Part shown: positions 16,994 to 25,712 of the stretch, in pieces | Layout of the letters: the number at the start of each line of letters is the position of its first letter | Position numbering within the stretch: the stretch's first letter is position 1 | Origin: an uncultured Granulosicoccus sp. | Lineage (GTDB): Bacteria; Pseudomonadota; Gammaproteobacteria; Granulosicoccales; Granulosicoccaceae | Direction: 5' to 3' | Length of the DNA stretch: 64,000 nt | Assembly (NCBI GenBank): GCA_947499955.1 | Contig: CANMQI010000021.1 | Coordinates: 1 to 64,000, forward strand | Program-made: the position numbers and the translations under genes | Notes under the pieces: generated by a model | Told to the model about the DNA's origin: nothing | What the model saw: the letters and a program-made list of their open reading frames with translations, nothing else | Database searches by the model: none

Positions 16994-18049
16994 ATGACCG
17001 GATTGAAAAAGCTCACCACCCTTGGCGCAATATTGAGTACGACAGGAGGAGCTCTGATGGCAGGTGTATTCGCCGCTTCTCTCTCAGGCTCGGTCATGGC
17101 CGATACCGACCTGGTCTTGTCCAGCTGGCTGCCACCGCGCCATCCCGTGGTGCTGAACGCCATCAAGCCCTGGGCAAAGGACATCGAGAAAGTGACTGAC
17201 GGTCGAGTCACCGTGCGTGTGTTGGGCAAGCCACTGGGCAGCCCGCCAGCACACTTCGATATGGCGCGAGACGGCGTTGCCGACATCACCTATGGCTTGC
17301 ACAGCTTCAGCCAGGATGACCGATTCACCAAGGCCGAAGTCGGCCAGTTCTCCTTTCTGGGTGACGATGCCATCGAGACATCCAAGGCCTTCTACACGGT
17401 TTATTCAGAAGATCTGGATGCCGAAAAGGACCACGAGGGCACCAAGGTACTGGGTCTGTTCGTTCACGGCCCCGGTCTGTTCCACAACAACCAGCGCAAG
17501 ATCGAGACACCGGAAGACTTCTCTGGTCTGAAGATTCGTGTGCCAGGTGGCTATGTCGCCAGCCTGATGGAGTCACTGGGTGCCACGCCATTGTTCATGT
17601 CATCCACCGAGGTCTACGAAAAGCTGTCCCGCGGCGTGATTGACGGTGCCACGTTCACCTATGAAGCACTGACGGCTTTCAACCTGACCGATGACGTGAA
17701 ATTCTCCATGACGGTGCCCGGTGGTATCTACAACACCAGCTGGTTTCTTGTCATGAACCAGGGCAAATGGGATTCCATCAGCGCCGACGATCAGGCTGCC
17801 ATTGAATCCATTTCCGGTATGGCCTTTGCCGAGCGGGTAGGGCAGGCGTGGATCGATGCCGACATAGCCGCCATCACCGAAATCGAAGGTGCCGGAATCA
17901 GCCTCGATGCAGCGCCCGAGCCGGTTCTCGATGCACTGAAGGCATCTGCCAGTACGCTCGAGAAGAACTGGTCTGATGCGTTGCCTGAAGGCTACGACGG
18001 CGTTGCTGCCATCGCACGACTGCGTGAAATCAGCGGCGTTGATCAATGA
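16994..18049 (+). CDS. TRAP transporter substrate-binding protein (DctP family)
   Basis: A 351-residue periplasmic receptor from ATG 16994, preceded by GGAG. It has a Sec signal peptide ending near SGSVMA-DTD. The DctP core is seen in PEDFSGLKIRVPGGYVASLM and in SRGVIDGATFTYEAL. It differs clearly from the Tat-exported receptor at 3806. Operator sharing with hmgA suggests an aromatic acid such as (hydroxy)phenylacetate or homogentisate as ligand (inference). Its stop overlaps the start of the DctQ gene (ATGA). Confidence 0.9.
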   Translation: MTGLKKLTTLGAILSTTGGALMAGVFAASLSGSVMADTDLVLSSWLPPRHPVVLNAIKPWAKDIEKVTDGRVTVRVLGKPLGSPPAHFDMARDGVADITYGLHSFSQDDRFTKAEVGQFSFLGDDAIETSKAFYTVYSEDLDAEKDHEGTKVLGLFVHGPGLFHNNQRKIETPEDFSGLKIRVPGGYVASLMESLGATPLFMSSTEVYEKLSRGVIDGATFTYEALTAFNLTDDVKFSMTVPGGIYNTSWFLVMNQGKWDSISADDQAAIESISGMAFAERVGQAWIDADIAAITEIEGAGISLDAAPEPVLDALKASASTLEKNWSDALPEGYDGVAAIARLREISGVDQ

Positions 18050-18498
18050 TCGAACGCGCGTCCACCGTTGCGCTGGAGCTTGTCTCCGGCGCTTTGCTGA
18101 TGAGCCTCATGATGGTGACCGGAATCGATGTCATCGGTCGTTATCTGCTGAACAAGCCTCTGACCGGTGCATTCGAGCTCACTGAGATGTTGCTGGGTGC
18201 GCTGGTGTTTGCCTCCCTGCCACTGGTCAGTCGTGCCGGCGGGCATGTTGACGTCGATCTGCTTGTCAGCAGTATTCCGTCTCGCATCAAGCACGCACTG
18301 AATATTCTGGTGGGTATTCTCTCCGCTGCTGTCTTGCTTTTCTTTGCCTGGCGGCTCTGGATTCTCGGCGTCAAGCAGTTTGCCGATGGCGCTCACTCGG
18401 AGTCTCTGGGTGTGCCGTTCGGTCTGTTCGCCATGTTCGGCGCTTTTACCTGCACTCTGGCAGCTGTTTTCGGCTTGCTGAGAGAGTTTCGCCAATGA
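18046..18498 (+). CDS. TRAP transporter small permease subunit (DctQ)
   Basis: 150 residues with four predicted membrane segments. The conserved portion includes DVIGRYLLNKPLTGAFELTE and SRAGGHVDVDLLV. It overlaps dctP by four bases and dctM by four bases, so the three subunits are translationally coupled. Confidence 0.9.
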   Translation: MIERASTVALELVSGALLMSLMMVTGIDVIGRYLLNKPLTGAFELTEMLLGALVFASLPLVSRAGGHVDVDLLVSSIPSRIKHALNILVGILSAAVLLFFAWRLWILGVKQFADGAHSESLGVPFGLFAMFGAFTCTLAAVFGLLREFRQ

Positions 18499-19805
18499 TG
18501 ATCTCATTGCTGGGGATCGGTATCCTGCTGGTACTGATTTTCCTGCGCGTACCGATCGCCTTCGCCATGGCGCTGGTTGGCGGTGTCGGCTTCGCCATCA
18601 TGCGTGGTTGGGGTCCTGCGGGTTCCATGATTGGCAATGCGGTGTTTGAAACCGGACTCAGTTACTCGCTGTCGGTGGTGCCCTTGTTCATTTTCATGGG
18701 CAATATCATGGCCAAGGCCGGCATCGCACAAGGTCTGTTTGCCGGAGCTGATCATCTTTTCGGCCGTATGCGCGGTGGCCTTGCACTGGCTACCGTCATC
18801 AGCTGTGGCAGTTTTTCTGCGGTGTCCGGTTCTTCTCTGGCCACAGCTGCCACCATGTCGCGGGTGGCAATGCCGCCCATGCGTCGCTTCGGTTATTCCG
18901 ACAGTCTGGCAGCCGGGGCAATTGCCGCCGGCGGCACGCTCGGCATATTGATTCCACCGTCGGTCATCCTGATCATCTACGGTCTGCTGACGGAAAGTGA
19001 TATCGGCAAGCTGTTCATCGCCGGTCTCTTGCCCGGTTTGCTGGGTATCGTGCTGTATCTGGCAGCGGTCATGATCACGGTACGTATCTTTCCCGACCGT
19101 GCACCACCAGTCACTGAAGCCGTACCCATGACGCGCCATGACCGTATCGGTGTGTGGGGTACGCTGGCCTTGTTCGCCTTCATCATGGGCGGTATCTATG
19201 GCGGTTTCTTCACGCCGATCGAAGCTGCCGGTATGGGGGCCTTCTTTGCTCTGGTACTGGCTCTGGCCATTCGTGGATTGACGCGTGAAGGGTTTGCTGC
19301 TGCCTGTCGTGAGACTGTGCTGTCCTCGGGGATGATATTCGTCATCATCATCGGCGCCGAGATCTTTTCATCATTCGTCAACTTCGCCGGACTGCCGGAT
19401 GCGCTGGTCGACATGGTGTACGACTCCGGTTTCAGCACCTGGGGGGTGATCTTCATCATGGTGGGCATCTATCTGGTGCTGGGCTGTGTATTCGAAAGCC
19501 TTTCCATGATCCTGTTGACGGTGCCGGTTTTCTACCCGATCATCATCCAGCTCGATTTTGGCAGTGGCCTGCTGTCCGATCCGGAAATGGTCAGTATCTG
19601 GTTCGCCATTATCGTGGTGGTAGTCACTGAAATCAGCCTGATCACGCCACCGGTGGGGATGAACGCCTTCGTGTTGCGTTCGGTATTGACCGATGTGTCA
19701 CTGGGCACGATCTTCAAGGGTGTCATTCCGTTCTGGATTGCCGATATCGTGCGGCTGGCCCTGTTGCTGTTGCTGCCCTGGATATCACTGGCGCTGTTGA
19801 CCTGA
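18495..19805 (+). CDS. TRAP transporter large permease subunit (DctM)
   Basis: A 436-residue permease of standard length. It has the family signatures VPLFIFMGNIMAKAGIAQGL, AAGGTLGILIPPSVILIIYG and the C-terminal VVVTEISLITPPVGMNAFVL. Last gene of the operon. A 7-bp hairpin (CCTGACA-GGC-TGTCAGG, 19801-19817) covers its stop codon and could help end or protect the transcript. Confidence 0.94.
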   Translation: MMISLLGIGILLVLIFLRVPIAFAMALVGGVGFAIMRGWGPAGSMIGNAVFETGLSYSLSVVPLFIFMGNIMAKAGIAQGLFAGADHLFGRMRGGLALATVISCGSFSAVSGSSLATAATMSRVAMPPMRRFGYSDSLAAGAIAAGGTLGILIPPSVILIIYGLLTESDIGKLFIAGLLPGLLGIVLYLAAVMITVRIFPDRAPPVTEAVPMTRHDRIGVWGTLALFAFIMGGIYGGFFTPIEAAGMGAFFALVLALAIRGLTREGFAAACRETVLSSGMIFVIIIGAEIFSSFVNFAGLPDALVDMVYDSGFSTWGVIFIMVGIYLVLGCVFESLSMILLTVPVFYPIIIQLDFGSGLLSDPEMVSIWFAIIVVVVTEISLITPPVGMNAFVLRSVLTDVSLGTIFKGVIPFWIADIVRLALLLLLPWISLALLT

Positions 19806-19938
19806 CAGGCTGTCAGGGGCTCTCGATCGCTGGAATGACCGAGGGCCCATCCACTCGCACCATACTGCACGCAACCGTGTAGAAAGCGCAAAGCCCGAAT
19901 TTCCTGAGGTCTCATCCGTAGACTTCCTTCCATCGCGT

Positions 19939-19976
19939 TGACCCGCAACGGCCATCTTCAAGTGCCATGCGGGTCA
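19939..19976. repeat. Inverted repeat upstream of the aldehyde dehydrogenase gene
   Basis: TGACCCGCA (19939-19947) and TGCGGGTCA (19968-19976) are perfect 9-base inverted arms separated by 20 bases, ending about 25 bases before the ALDH start. It could be an operator or a leader stem-loop. The remainder of the 19806-20001 gap shows nothing else. Confidence 0.5.
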
Positions 19977-20001
19977 GCTATCTGGAAACCAGACAGGAAA
20001 A

Positions 20002-21384
20002 ATGAGCATGGCGCAGATCACGACCATTAATCCCGCTACCGACGAAAAGATCAGCAGCTACGAGCTGATGAGCAAGGAGGCTGCCTTTGGCAAGGTGGAG
20101 TCAGCCCACGAGGCCTTCCTGCAATGGCGTACCAAGACTCACGAAGAGCGCGCGCCCTACCTGCGTGATATCGCAGCCGCGCTGCGTGAGAAGGCGGAAG
20201 ATCTGGCCAGTCTGATGACGCAAGAGGTCGGCAAGCTGTACCGTGACGGGCTCACGGAAGTCGAGCTCTGTGCGCAGATATTCGAATACACGGCAGACAA
20301 CGGTCCCTCGGAGCTGGCTGACGAAGAACGCACCCACAGCGGTGGTGAGAAACGCGGGATTGTCACCTATTCGCCAATCGGGGTTATCTACAGCATCCAG
20401 CCGTGGAACTTTCCCATCTACCAGCCGGTAAGAGTGCTTGCGGCCAACTTGATGGCGGGTAATGCCGTCATCCTGAAACACGCCGCCATCTGCACCGGCA
20501 GTGGCCTGATGCTGCGTGACATCTGCAGCGAGGCGGGCCTGCCTGATGGCTTGTTCGATGTGCTTCTGATCGATCATGACATCTCGGACGAGATCATCGG
20601 GCACGACCGGGTACGGGCTGTGACGATGACTGGCAGCGACGGAGCAGGGCGTCACATCGGGACCAAGGCGACTGAACATCTGAAGAAGTCTGTGCTCGAG
20701 CTGGGGTCAAACGATGCGTATCTGGTACTCGAAGATGCGGACATCGAGTTGGCGGTGAAGACCTGCGTACAGGGGCGACTTTATAACAATGGCGAAACCT
20801 GTGTGTCTGCCAAGCGATTTGTGGTGACGGATGCCGTGTATGACGACTTTGTAAGCGCGTTCGTCGAGCAGATGAAAGCCGTGGTGATGGGAGATCCGAC
20901 CGATGAGAATACTCAACTGGGTCCGGTGTCCAGTCAGGATCAATTCGACACGCTCTGCGAACAGGTGCAGAAGAGCGTGGATGGCGGCGCAACCTTGCTG
21001 TGCGGTGGCAATCCGCCGGATCGCGTCGGACAGTACTTCCCGGCCACCGTCCTGGCAGATTGCAAGCCTGGCATTCCTGCCTACGACGATGAGTTGTTTG
21101 GCCCTGTCGCCTCGATCATCAGGGCGAAGGATGATGAGGATGCCATGCGAATTGCCAACGACAGTCGTTATGGGCTCGGCGGCGGTATCTTCACGCGAGA
21201 TGAAGATCGGGCGATCAAGCTTGCCCGGGATCACTTCGACACCGGCATGATTCGCATCAATTCCTTCGGTGCAGCTGATCCCAACATGCCGTTCGGTGGT
21301 GTCAAGGATTCTGGCTTCGGTCGTGAACACGGCGGGTTCGGCATGAAAGAGTTTGTCAACGCCAAGAGCATCTACTTGTCATGA
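20002..21384 (+). CDS. Aldehyde dehydrogenase, succinate-semialdehyde dehydrogenase type (Sad/YneI-like)
   Basis: A 460-residue NAD(P)+-dependent ALDH of the short (about 460) Sad group. The catalytic Cys267 is in NNGETCVSAKRF, the general-base Glu233 in LELGSNDAYLVL, and the oxyanion Asn136 in SIQPWNFPIYQP. By family it probably oxidises succinate semialdehyde to succinate. ATG 20002 sits very close to its AGGA; ATG 20008 would have better spacing and gives a protein two residues shorter. It overlaps the GST gene by four bases, so the two are probably expressed together. Confidence 0.88.
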   Translation: MSMAQITTINPATDEKISSYELMSKEAAFGKVESAHEAFLQWRTKTHEERAPYLRDIAAALREKAEDLASLMTQEVGKLYRDGLTEVELCAQIFEYTADNGPSELADEERTHSGGEKRGIVTYSPIGVIYSIQPWNFPIYQPVRVLAANLMAGNAVILKHAAICTGSGLMLRDICSEAGLPDGLFDVLLIDHDISDEIIGHDRVRAVTMTGSDGAGRHIGTKATEHLKKSVLELGSNDAYLVLEDADIELAVKTCVQGRLYNNGETCVSAKRFVVTDAVYDDFVSAFVEQMKAVVMGDPTDENTQLGPVSSQDQFDTLCEQVQKSVDGGATLLCGGNPPDRVGQYFPATVLADCKPGIPAYDDELFGPVASIIRAKDDEDAMRIANDSRYGLGGGIFTRDEDRAIKLARDHFDTGMIRINSFGAADPNMPFGGVKDSGFGREHGGFGMKEFVNAKSIYLS

Positions 21385-21995
21385 TTACCGTTCACTGCCT
21401 CGCCTATTCACGAGCCATTCGGCTGCTGTGGCTGATGGAGGATCTGGAGCAACCCTATCATTTGGTGTTCTACGATAGAACCGAGAGCTTCCGTGCTCCC
21501 GAGAGCCTTGCAAGGATTCATCCACTGGGGAAGTCTCCGGTAATCGAGGACGATGAAGTCATGCTGGCGGAATCCGCCACCTGCCTGCGCTACTTGTCGG
21601 ACAAGTTTGGTCAGGGCAGGCACAGCCCTGAGCCGGGCACACAGGATCATCTGAAACATGAGGAGCTGCTGGATTATGTAGAGAGCTCCTTTGCCGAGGT
21701 CGCGATGAATCTGCTGCTACCGAAACTTCACGGCGAGGAGCCTTCGGATCAGGCGGTCAAGGCGATGCAGAAGCACTATGACTATGTGGCCAAGCAATTG
21801 ACCGAGAATGGACTGTTGTTCGGTAACAAGGCAAGTCTGGCCGACATCCAGTTCTCCTATCTGCTGGCGAATCTGTCGAAGATGGGCTTGATGGAGAGTG
21901 CTCCCCGACTGGAGCGCTATTGGCAGGACCTGCAGAAACAACCAGGTTATCAGGCCGCCATTGGTCATGCCGGTCCGATGGCCCCCGAAATGTAG
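21381..21995 (+). CDS. Glutathione S-transferase family protein
   Basis: 204 residues with an N-terminal thioredoxin-like domain (CLAYSRAIRLLWLMEDLEQP, then HPLGKSPVIEDDEVMLAESA) and a C-terminal helical domain (NKASLADIQFSYLLANLS). The Ser in AYSRA is the candidate glutathione-activating residue. Substrate unknown. It is coupled to the upstream dehydrogenase by an ATGA overlap, so detoxification of an aldehyde or its adduct is conceivable. Confidence 0.86.
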   Translation: MITVHCLAYSRAIRLLWLMEDLEQPYHLVFYDRTESFRAPESLARIHPLGKSPVIEDDEVMLAESATCLRYLSDKFGQGRHSPEPGTQDHLKHEELLDYVESSFAEVAMNLLLPKLHGEEPSDQAVKAMQKHYDYVAKQLTENGLLFGNKASLADIQFSYLLANLSKMGLMESAPRLERYWQDLQKQPGYQAAIGHAGPMAPEM

Positions 21996-22061
21996 ACGAC
22001 GCGCAGGATACTTATCCTCGCCACGTACGAACACATTCACGTAACGAAACAGGAGAATTCA

Positions 22062-22658
22062 ATGCAAGTTCTAGTCGCTGGAGCCACCGGAAACACGGGT
22101 AGCCGTCTGATCAAGGAACTCAAGTCTCTCGGACACACCCCTGTGGCACTGGTCAGGGAAAGTTCCGATACCAGCAGTCTGGCATCGGATGTGACGCTTC
22201 GTCAGGGTGATCTGACAGACCTGCAGGAGGGTGCCTGCGATGGTTGCGATGCCGTCGTGTTTGCCGCAGGTTCGGGCGGCAGTACAGGCCCCGAGATGAC
22301 CGACAAGGTAGATCGTGACGGCGCGATGCGCTTGATCGATATCGCTTCGAAGGCGAATGTTGCTCGATTCGTCATGCTCAGTACCGTGGGCGCGGACAAG
22401 CCCGATCCTGACAGCGAGCTGGGGCATTACCTCCAGGCCAAACATGATGCCGACGAACATCTGAAGTCCTCGGGGTTGAGCTACGCCATCGTACGGCCCG
22501 TGAGCCTGACCGACGAAGACGGTGACCGGAACATGTTGTTTGGTGAGGATGTAGACGTCAAGGCCAAGGCGGCCCGGGGCGATGTCGCGGCGGTGCTGGC
22601 CAATGCGGTTGACGACGCTGAATGGACCGGCAAGGCGATGTTGATGCAATCTGCCTGA
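22062..22658 (+). CDS. NAD(P)-binding atypical short-chain dehydrogenase (SDR-a5-like)
   Basis: 198 residues with the Rossmann motif VLVAGATGNTGSRLIKELKS, the DLTD nucleotide contact, VVFAAGSGG and a short substrate domain with YAIVRPVSLT. Related small proteins (YwnB/YhfK type) lack the full YxxxK catalytic set. Here LGHYLQAKHDADEH provides a Tyr and a Lys in the YxxxK arrangement. Function unknown; flavin or quinone reduction and redox sensing are seen in relatives. A strong AGGAG precedes the ATG. Confidence 0.83.
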   Translation: MQVLVAGATGNTGSRLIKELKSLGHTPVALVRESSDTSSLASDVTLRQGDLTDLQEGACDGCDAVVFAAGSGGSTGPEMTDKVDRDGAMRLIDIASKANVARFVMLSTVGADKPDPDSELGHYLQAKHDADEHLKSSGLSYAIVRPVSLTDEDGDRNMLFGEDVDVKAKAARGDVAAVLANAVDDAEWTGKAMLMQSA

Positions 22659-22677
22659 TTGCAGCGGTCTGAAAGCG

Positions 22678-22718
22678 GCTGTTGCAAGCCTCGTCAGAAT
22701 GATATGGGTTGCAACAGC
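22678..22718. terminator. Long-loop inverted repeat between convergent genes
   Basis: GCTGTTGCAA (22678-22687) and TTGCAACAGC (22709-22718) are perfect 10-base inverted arms with a 21-base loop. They lie between the ends of the SDR and pyrophosphatase genes, consistent with a shared transcription end. The half GTTGCAA resembles the MarR half-site by chance; spacing is wrong for that operator. Confidence 0.45.
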
Positions 22719-22764
22719 GCTACGTCGTGCCGACTCGGCAGACTCCCGGTAAGCGCTTCGGGGG

Positions 22765-23685
22765 TCAGAACTTGAGGCTTGGAATGATCTGTTTCTTGCG
22801 GCTGACGACACCCGGCAAGGTCACCGTATCGCCAATGACTGTTGCCCCGAAACTTTTTTCTGCCACTGTCTTGACCAGGTCGTTGGGAACCAGCAGCGTT
22901 GCTTCTTCGGCAAGGATATCGATGACAAACAGCAGTACCTGATCTGCATGGTCTTCCGTGGCGACACCGGGCATTGCCTGCATCAGGGATTCCTTGCGTG
23001 CCAGTACCGTGTCAGCGGAAGTGGTCTCCAGGACGGAGACGCGGAAACTCTTGTCGGCGATATCGTATTGCTTGGAATCCATGCGCAGCAATTCGGCATC
23101 GGAGAAGCTGGATACGTCGGATTTCGCTGCGAACAGTTCTGCGGCATAATCCGGAATGGCGATCTTCAGCTCGGCTGCCATCTTCTCCGCCACTTCGCGA
23201 TCACGATCGGTTGTGGTGGGGGAGCGAAATTCCAGAGTATCTGACAAGATGCATGACAGCATGGCGCCCTTGATGTTGTCGGGCATCTGCGCAGCCTGCT
23301 CACCCATCAGGTCGTGCATGATGGTAGCTGTGCAGGCCACCGGACGCACCGTGATGGTGATGGGCTTGCGCGTCTTGATACCACCGGCCAGCATGTGATG
23401 ATCGATGATCTCGAGAACGTCTGCAGAATTGATGCCGGCGGGCAGCTCTGCAGGGTTGTTGGTGTCCACAATCACGACGCTGTCGGCTTCGGTCACGTCT
23501 TCGATGATGGTGGGTTTGTCGAATCCCCAACGTTGCAACATGAACGCCGCTTCCGTGTTGGGTTCGCCAAGCAGACAGGCTTCGGCCGGTGTGCCACGAA
23601 CCTCGCTCAGATACCAGGCCCAGATGAGGGGTGAGCCGGTGGAATCGGTATCGGGAGATTTGTGACCGAATACTTTGATAGTCAT
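22765..23685 (-). CDS. ppaC: Manganese-dependent inorganic pyrophosphatase (family II)
   Basis: The 306-residue DHH-superfamily enzyme hydrolyses pyrophosphate to phosphate in the cytoplasm. All metal motifs are present: GHKSPDTDS (His8, Asp12, Asp14), VDTNNPAELP, IIDHHMLAG, and the C-terminal substrate-binding SRKKQIIPSL. Family II enzymes are typical of Firmicutes but also occur in some marine gammaproteobacteria. Monocistronic. A 429-base gap follows its upstream side. Confidence 0.96.
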   Translation of the reverse strand: MTIKVFGHKSPDTDSTGSPLIWAWYLSEVRGTPAEACLLGEPNTEAAFMLQRWGFDKPTIIEDVTEADSVVIVDTNNPAELPAGINSADVLEIIDHHMLAGGIKTRKPITITVRPVACTATIMHDLMGEQAAQMPDNIKGAMLSCILSDTLEFRSPTTTDRDREVAEKMAAELKIAIPDYAAELFAAKSDVSSFSDAELLRMDSKQYDIADKSFRVSVLETTSADTVLARKESLMQAMPGVATEDHADQVLLFVIDILAEEATLLVPNDLVKTVAEKSFGATVIGDTVTLPGVVSRKKQIIPSLKF

Positions 23686-24044
23686 GGGTTCAGTGCCGTT
23701 ACGAAAATGAAAGAGTGGAAACAGGCTTGCCTGACGTGTCGAACTCTCGCCGCTGACGACTACCCGTCAGGCAGTTGTGAGGTGGGGTCTGGCTTGGAGC
23801 CAGACGCAGCTACGTCATTGTAATGCCTATTGAAAGCTGTTGCATGTCTTGCCGGAAGGCAGATTGACGAGCCAGTGGATGCCCCTGGCTTCTGGGCAGA
23901 CCAGGCGTGCCGTGCTGGCGCCGCGTCCATCACGGCCGGTTCTCGAGGCTGTTGTGTCCTGACAAGGCGATTCATGGAATCAGTACGAATATATTCACCC
24001 TGTTCGGGACTATTTCAGCCGATCTTTCGGTCAACTCCGAAAAA
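23686..24044. other. Intergenic region with no recognised gene
   Basis: This stretch separates ppaC from the hipBA operator. It holds only short overlapping frames in several registers with no ribosome site or family resemblance. I see no RNA gene or terminator with a T-run. Confidence 0.5.
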
Positions 24045-24110
24045 CACCCCTATCGGGAGTATTTCTTCTGTCATGGCCTGAAAAATGCCATAATAATCCC
24101 GATGGGGGTG
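24045..24110 (+). promoter_or_regulatory. hipBA promoter flanked by 19-bp inverted operator arms
   Basis: Left arm 24045-24063 (CACCCCTATCGGGAGTATT) and right arm 24092-24110 are inverted copies matching at 17 of 19 positions, 28 bases apart. A CATAAT (24089-24094) touches the right arm and can serve as -10. The right arm also carries the GGGGGTG ribosome site of the first start codon. Paired operators read by a dimeric HipB-type protein would give autorepression. Confidence 0.7.
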
Positions 24111-24114
24111 ATTC

Positions 24115-24333
24115 ATGACAAGAATAGAGGATACCAGCATGCTCGGTGAAATCATTCGCCAGGAGCGCAAACGGCAGAAAGTCACACAAACCGAATTGGC
24201 GGCTCTGGCAGGCGTGGGTGTGCGCTTCCTGCGTGAGCTGGAACATGGCAAGAACAGTTGTCAGTTGGGTCTGACGCTGGAGGTACTGCATACGCTCGGG
24301 ATTTCCGTTGACGCCAGTACGCGGGAACACTGA
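24115..24333 (+). CDS. HipB-like Xre-family antitoxin/regulator
   Basis: 72 residues with one helix-turn-helix of the Xre/HipB type (RQERKRQKVTQTELAALAGV then GVRFLRELEHGKNSCQLGL). ATG 24115 has a GGGGGTG site. ATG 24139, with GAGG upstream, is an alternative giving 64 residues. It precedes hipA by two bases, the standard order of hipBA, and would repress the operon and neutralise the kinase. Confidence 0.87.
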   Translation: MTRIEDTSMLGEIIRQERKRQKVTQTELAALAGVGVRFLRELEHGKNSCQLGLTLEVLHTLGISVDASTREH

Positions 24334-24335
24334 AC

Positions 24336-25592
24336 GTGACACGCAAACTGGATGTCTATCTGCATTCAAGCAAGGCAGGTCTGCTCGAACAGGATGATGC
24401 GGCCGAGCTGACGTTCACCTATGACGGGGACTACCTGGCCTCGGAGGCGCCCAAGGCGATATCGGTTTCCATGCCGTTGACCCGGGACGCCTATGGCAAT
24501 GCGGTCGCCAGGCCCTATTTCTCCGGTCTGTTGCCGGATGAATCGGCGCGCACCCGTCTTGCTGGTGCATTGGGCATATCCGACACCAACGCGTTTGGCA
24601 TGCTGGAAATCATCGGGGGTGACTGCGCAGGTGCGCTGGCACTGTTTCCCTTCGGCGCCGATGTGCTGCCTCCTGAGTCGCAGGACGAGATTCTCGATCA
24701 GCAGCAGCTTGGCGAGTTGTTGCGGGAGCTGCATGGTGATCCCTTACTGGGCAGTCGTCAGGATATTCGTCTGTCTCTGGCGGGCGCGCAGGACAAGATC
24801 GCCGTGAAGCTGACCGACGATCAGATTGCGCTGGTCAAGAATGGAGAACCGACCACTCATATCCTCAAGCCTTGTATTCAGAGGCTGGAGGGGACCTCGC
24901 AGAATGAGGTGTTCTGCATGACGCTGGCAGCACGTCTGGGACTGCGAGTGCCCGATGTGAGGTTTGGCCGTTCGGGCGACTTCCAGTACATCCTGGTAGA
25001 GCGCTTCGATCGACTACGGCTGGACGATCAGTCGGTACAACGAGTTCATCAGGAAGATTTCTGTCAGGCGTTGAGTATCCCGCCAGAGCTCAAGTACGAG
25101 GATGAAGGTGGACCGGGTATCGACCAATCGCTGGATCTGCTGCAGCGTGTCGCCGATCGTCCCGCCGCCGACAGGCTCTCCTTTCTACGCATGCAGATCT
25201 TTCATTACCTGGTAGGCAACGCCGATGCGCACGCCAAGAACTACGCGCTGCTACACCCATCGGGCTCTGACTCACCGGGCCTCGCACCGCTCTATGATGT
25301 CGTGTGTACCGCGGTCTACCCGCAGCTGACAAGAAAATCGGCCATGCGCATCGGCGGTAGAAACGTGGCGGATACGATTCAGCGCAAACACTGGTTATCC
25401 CTGGTGCCGGATACTCGGGGGGCGCAGAAGCTGCTGCTCAGGGAGCTGACCACGCTGGCCAACGCAGTTGTCCCGGCGATGGAGCGATTGCTGACAGATG
25501 CCGATGACCTCGGCATATCGCATCCGGTATTGCGAGATATTGCACAGGTGGTCAGAACACGTTCCCGATTGATCCTGCACGCAGTTTCCTGA
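24336..25592 (+). CDS. HipA-like serine/threonine kinase toxin
   Basis: 418 residues from GTG 24336. The N-terminal HipA_N region contains PYFSGLLPDESARTRLA, followed by the kinase. The P-loop segment RLSLAGAQDKIAVKL carries the autophosphorylation-type Ser147. VERFDR, the catalytic GNADAHAKNYALL (Asp298) and the metal-binding APLYDV (Asp321) are all intact. E. coli HipA phosphorylates glutamyl-tRNA synthetase to induce persistence; the target of this divergent family member cannot be deduced. All visible catalytic residues are kept, so it is likely active. Confidence 0.9.
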   Translation: MTRKLDVYLHSSKAGLLEQDDAAELTFTYDGDYLASEAPKAISVSMPLTRDAYGNAVARPYFSGLLPDESARTRLAGALGISDTNAFGMLEIIGGDCAGALALFPFGADVLPPESQDEILDQQQLGELLRELHGDPLLGSRQDIRLSLAGAQDKIAVKLTDDQIALVKNGEPTTHILKPCIQRLEGTSQNEVFCMTLAARLGLRVPDVRFGRSGDFQYILVERFDRLRLDDQSVQRVHQEDFCQALSIPPELKYEDEGGPGIDQSLDLLQRVADRPAADRLSFLRMQIFHYLVGNADAHAKNYALLHPSGSDSPGLAPLYDVVCTAVYPQLTRKSAMRIGGRNVADTIQRKHWLSLVPDTRGAQKLLLRELTTLANAVVPAMERLLTDADDLGISHPVLRDIAQVVRTRSRLILHAVS

Positions 25593-25712
25593 GCCGCAAT
25601 ACCCCTGAATACTGGCCGTGACTGTCGGGCAGTGCTATAGACTGTCGATTGCCAGCCCGGACTGATCTGCGCCAGGTGTTGAGCTGCCCTTGGTTGAATT
25701 GCCTCTTGAGAT

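Noticed and set aside
22678-22718. GTTGCAA/TTGCAAC repeat as a fourth MarR operator
   Set aside because: The half-sites are 21 bases apart rather than 2 and lie between two gene ends, which fits a hairpin rather than this operator.
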